A stretch of 64,000 nt of DNA from Mycobacterium sp. SMC-4 (GTDB lineage: Bacteria; Actinomycetota; Actinomycetes; Mycobacteriales; Mycobacteriaceae): NCBI RefSeq assembly GCF_025263265.1, contig NZ_CP079869.1:2728001-2792000 (forward strand), given 5' to 3'. Positions 61,959 through 64,000 of the stretch are shown in pieces (position 1 is the stretch's first letter; each line of letters starts with the position of its first letter). The translations under genes and the position numbers were made by a program. Below the pieces are notes generated by a model, which saw nothing but the letters and a program-made list of their open reading frames with translations, was not told the DNA's origin and did not search any database.

Positions 61959-62620
61959 TCGCCGCGGCGCGCCGGCACCCGATCGCGCTCACCTGCGCGG
62001 TCGCGGTCCTCGCCGTCGCTCTGGTCGCCGGATGCACCCGCACGGTGGACAGCCCGCTCGCCCGGCCGGAGACGGTGGCCGCGCCCATCTCCACACTGCA
62101 GGTGCACGACCTGCTCAGCCCGGAAGTCCAAGACGGAGAAGGCAACCTGTTCGTCTCGGTCGACCCCGACCGCTGCAGCGGGCTGGCCCGAGAGGTCGAT
62201 CCCCCGTTCCTGGCGACGCTACGGCCGATGGCCTCCGCCGGCGGGCACTGGACCACCCCCGACGCAGCGGTCTACGTCGAAGAGATGGTCGCGGTCTACC
62301 GCTACGATTTCGATTCCGGTGCAGCGCTGGAGAACGTGCGCGACACCATCCAGGCGTGCCGCGACACACCGCTGTCGGTCACCACGATGCGGGGCCGAAC
62401 CTACGTCTTCCGCGCGGAACCGGGCGCAGCGGAGCCCCCCGCGGACAGTGTGCTGTGGTCGCTGCGGGCCGCGGACTGGAACTGCGACAATGCGTTCGTC
62501 GCCGCCCACAACGCGGCAATCGAGATCACCGCGTGCGGTGCCGCGGCGGGCTTCGATGCGGCGCCATTGGCCACCGACGCCCGCTTCCGCATCGAAGCGC
62601 TGGCCAACACCACCGCTTGA
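61955..62620 (+). CDS. Lipoprotein with a PknH-like sensor domain
   Basis: The product is 221 residues from GTG 61955, overlapping the tex stop by 4 bp. A lipoprotein signal ending in ALVAGC places the lipidated Cys near residue 27. The mature domain contains four cysteines in a pattern like the extracellular sensor domain of the PknH family (PDRCSGLAREV; DTIQACRDTPL; ADWNCDNAFVAAHN; IEITACGAAAG), suggesting two disulfides. No kinase domain is attached. It would sit on the outer face of the membrane. The ligand is unknown. Confidence 0.78.
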   Translation: MIAAARRHPIALTCAVAVLAVALVAGCTRTVDSPLARPETVAAPISTLQVHDLLSPEVQDGEGNLFVSVDPDRCSGLAREVDPPFLATLRPMASAGGHWTTPDAAVYVEEMVAVYRYDFDSGAALENVRDTIQACRDTPLSVTTMRGRTYVFRAEPGAAEPPADSVLWSLRAADWNCDNAFVAAHNAAIEITACGAAAGFDAAPLATDARFRIEALANTTA

Positions 62621-62627
62621 GGCCGAC

Positions 62628-64000
62628 CTATCGCAGCTCTTCCTCGGCGGCGGCCAGTGCCGCGAATTCTTCGTCGGGGGAGTTGGCCACCAGGTGGTGG
62701 CGGCTGTAGATGCCGAAGTAGGCCATGAACAACCCGAACACGACCAGACAGCAGAACGCGGCCACCGGGTTGACGAGGAACGTCGCGATGACCGCGAATA
62801 CCGCGATGACCAAGGCGAATCCGGTGGTGACCACGCCGCCCGGGGTGCGGTACGGGCGCGGCATCTCGGGTGCTCGCACGCGCAGCACGATATGGCTGAC
62901 CATCATCAGCACATAACTCAACGCCGCCCCGAACACCGCCATGTTGAGCAGCAGGTCGCCCTGCCCCGTCAGCGACAAGCCGAACCCGATGACTCCGGGG
63001 ATCACCAGGGCCAGCGTCGGTGCCTTACGACGGTTGGTCACCGACAGCGCCGGGGGCAGGTAACCCGCGCGCGACAGCGCGAACAACTGGCGCGAGTAGG
63101 CGTAGATGATCGAGAAGAAGCTCGCGATCAGACCGGCCAACCCGATGTAGTTGACGACCCTGGCCCAGGTGCCGTCGCCGAGGGCTTCGACCAACGGATT
63201 ACCGGACTCCGACATCGCCGCCGCACCTCCGGCGCCGGTGGCCAACACCAGCACCGTCACACAGGTCACCAGCAGGACCGCGATGCCAGCGATGATGCCG
63301 CGGGGGACGTTGCGCCTCGGGTCAGCGGCTTCTTCGGCCGCCAGCGGCACCCCCTCAATGGCCAAGAAGAACCAGATGGCGAACGGCAGAGCGGCCCACA
63401 CACCGAGCAGGCCGAACGGCAGCAGAGGCGAGGCCCCGGCGGCGTCGGTGACCGCGATATCGGTGAGGTTGGCCGAGTCGAACTGCCCGGCTGCGGCGAA
63501 GGCGAAGACCACCAGGCCGATCAGCGCGATCGCGGTGATGACGAACATGACTTTGAGCGCTTCGCCCACGCCGGCCAGATGGATACCGACGAAGATCACG
63601 TAGGCGGCCAGATAGACCCACCAGCCGTCTTCGATGCCGAAGAGCCCCAACGACTCGACATAGGCCCCGATGAACGTGGCGATCGCCGCCGGCGCGATCG
63701 CGTACTCGATCAGGATTGCCGTGCCGGTGGCGAAACCGCCCCACGGTCCCAGGGCGCGACGGGCGAAGGTGTACCCGCCGCCAGCGGCTGGTAGTGCCGA
63801 GGACAGCTCGGCCATCCCGAGAACCAAGGCCAGGTACATGCAGGCGATGATCGCGGCCGCGATCGCCAGGCCCCCGAAACCGCCTTCGGCCAAGCCGAAG
63901 TTCCATCCGGAGTAGTCGCCTGAGATGACGTAGCCGACGCCGAGCGCGGCCAGCAGCAGCCAACCCGCGCTGCCGGATTTGAGCTGACGCTTCTCCAGGT
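62628..64000 (-). CDS. APC-family amino-acid/amine permease, ethanolamine permease type (5' end outside window)
   Basis: The open frame continues past the window end, so about the first 20-30 residues are missing; a TTG at 63893 is internal. About 456 residues with ~12 membrane helices are visible. The N-terminal stretch SAGWLLLAALGVGYVISGDYSGWNFGLAEGGFGG matches the consensus of ethanolamine permeases of the APC superfamily, and later motifs ARRALGPWGGFATGTAILIEYAIAP and AIEGVPLAAEEAADPRRNVPRGI are typical APC segments. It should import ethanolamine or a similar small amine. Ethanolamine-lyase genes would be expected outside the window. The stop is 8 bp from the convergent lipoprotein stop. 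Confidence 0.82.
   Translation of the reverse strand, partial: LEKRQLKSGSAGWLLLAALGVGYVISGDYSGWNFGLAEGGFGGLAIAAAIIACMYLALVLGMAELSSALPAAGGGYTFARRALGPWGGFATGTAILIEYAIAPAAIATFIGAYVESLGLFGIEDGWWVYLAAYVIFVGIHLAGVGEALKVMFVITAIALIGLVVFAFAAAGQFDSANLTDIAVTDAAGASPLLPFGLLGVWAALPFAIWFFLAIEGVPLAAEEAADPRRNVPRGIIAGIAVLLVTCVTVLVLATGAGGAAAMSESGNPLVEALGDGTWARVVNYIGLAGLIASFFSIIYAYSRQLFALSRAGYLPPALSVTNRRKAPTLALVIPGVIGFGLSLTGQGDLLLNMAVFGAALSYVLMMVSHIVLRVRAPEMPRPYRTPGGVVTTGFALVIAVFAVIATFLVNPVAAFCCLVVFGLFMAYFGIYSRHHLVANSPDEEFAALAAAEEELR

Overview
The window is high-GC DNA from a rapidly growing mycobacterium (Mycolicibacterium type). The gene order from about 1 to 28,450 follows the M. tuberculosis Rv1683-Rv1713 block: acyl-CoA synthetase, lipase, mpg, tyrS, TPR protein, HAD phosphatase, tlyA, nadK, recN, steA/steB(mctB), pyrG, nudix, xerD, O-methyltransferase, parA-like, scpA, scpB, rluB, cmk, der. 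A complete 16S-23S-5S operon sits directly after tyrS. That is where fast-growing mycobacteria carry their second rRNA operon (rrnB), and the short helices of the 16S sequence also point to a fast grower. GTG/TTG starts and 1-8 bp ATGA-type overlaps are frequent.

Layout. 1-5.2 kb: lipid and DNA-repair genes and tyrS. 5.2-11.0 kb: rrnB with promoter, leader, three rRNAs and a strong terminator. 11.0-22.3 kb: a long plus-strand run for RNA methylation, NAD phosphorylation, recombination repair, cell separation, CTP synthesis and Xer recombination. 22.3-28.5 kb: an O-methyltransferase, then the chromosome-segregation/ribosome-assembly operon parA-scpA-scpB-rluB-cmk-der. 28.5-44.4 kb: accessory genes with local regulators. 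These are a GerW/YtfJ-like protein, two TSUP (TauE/SafE) anion transporters around a Cys-Cys short ORF, an Fe-S photolyase relative, tRNA-Pro(GGG), hydrolase/TetR, LysR/FdhF-like oxidoreductase, TetR/P450, a CmtR-like metal sensor with a cation exporter, a secreted phosphodiesterase-like protein, a small exported peptidase-like protein and an F420-type oxidoreductase. 44.5-48.1 kb: monomeric isocitrate dehydrogenase and a membrane protein. 48.1-59.5 kb: an oxidative/general stress region (SDR remnant, furA-katG, a STAS-ATPase protein, CheB, a glycosyltransferase, CheR-PAS, a SigF-like sigma factor, katE). 59.5-64 kb: tex, a lipoprotein and an ethanolamine-type permease cut by the window end.

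The most interesting candidate system lies at 51.2-59.5 kb. CheB and CheR homologues, without receptors or other chemotaxis genes, are packed with a single-chain STAS+ATPase partner-switch protein and a SigB/SigF/SigG-type sigma factor between two catalases; katE has a textbook SigF-type promoter. This suggests a chemotaxis-derived signalling module rewired to stress control. A second candidate is the pair of TSUP transporters separated by a 44-codon ORF ending in Cys-Cys-Pro-Arg-Pro, followed by a GC hairpin, which looks like a cysteine-responsive attenuator. Several near-perfect palindromes next to TetR and LysR genes are probable operators. All assignments come from reading the sequence; no database search was run.
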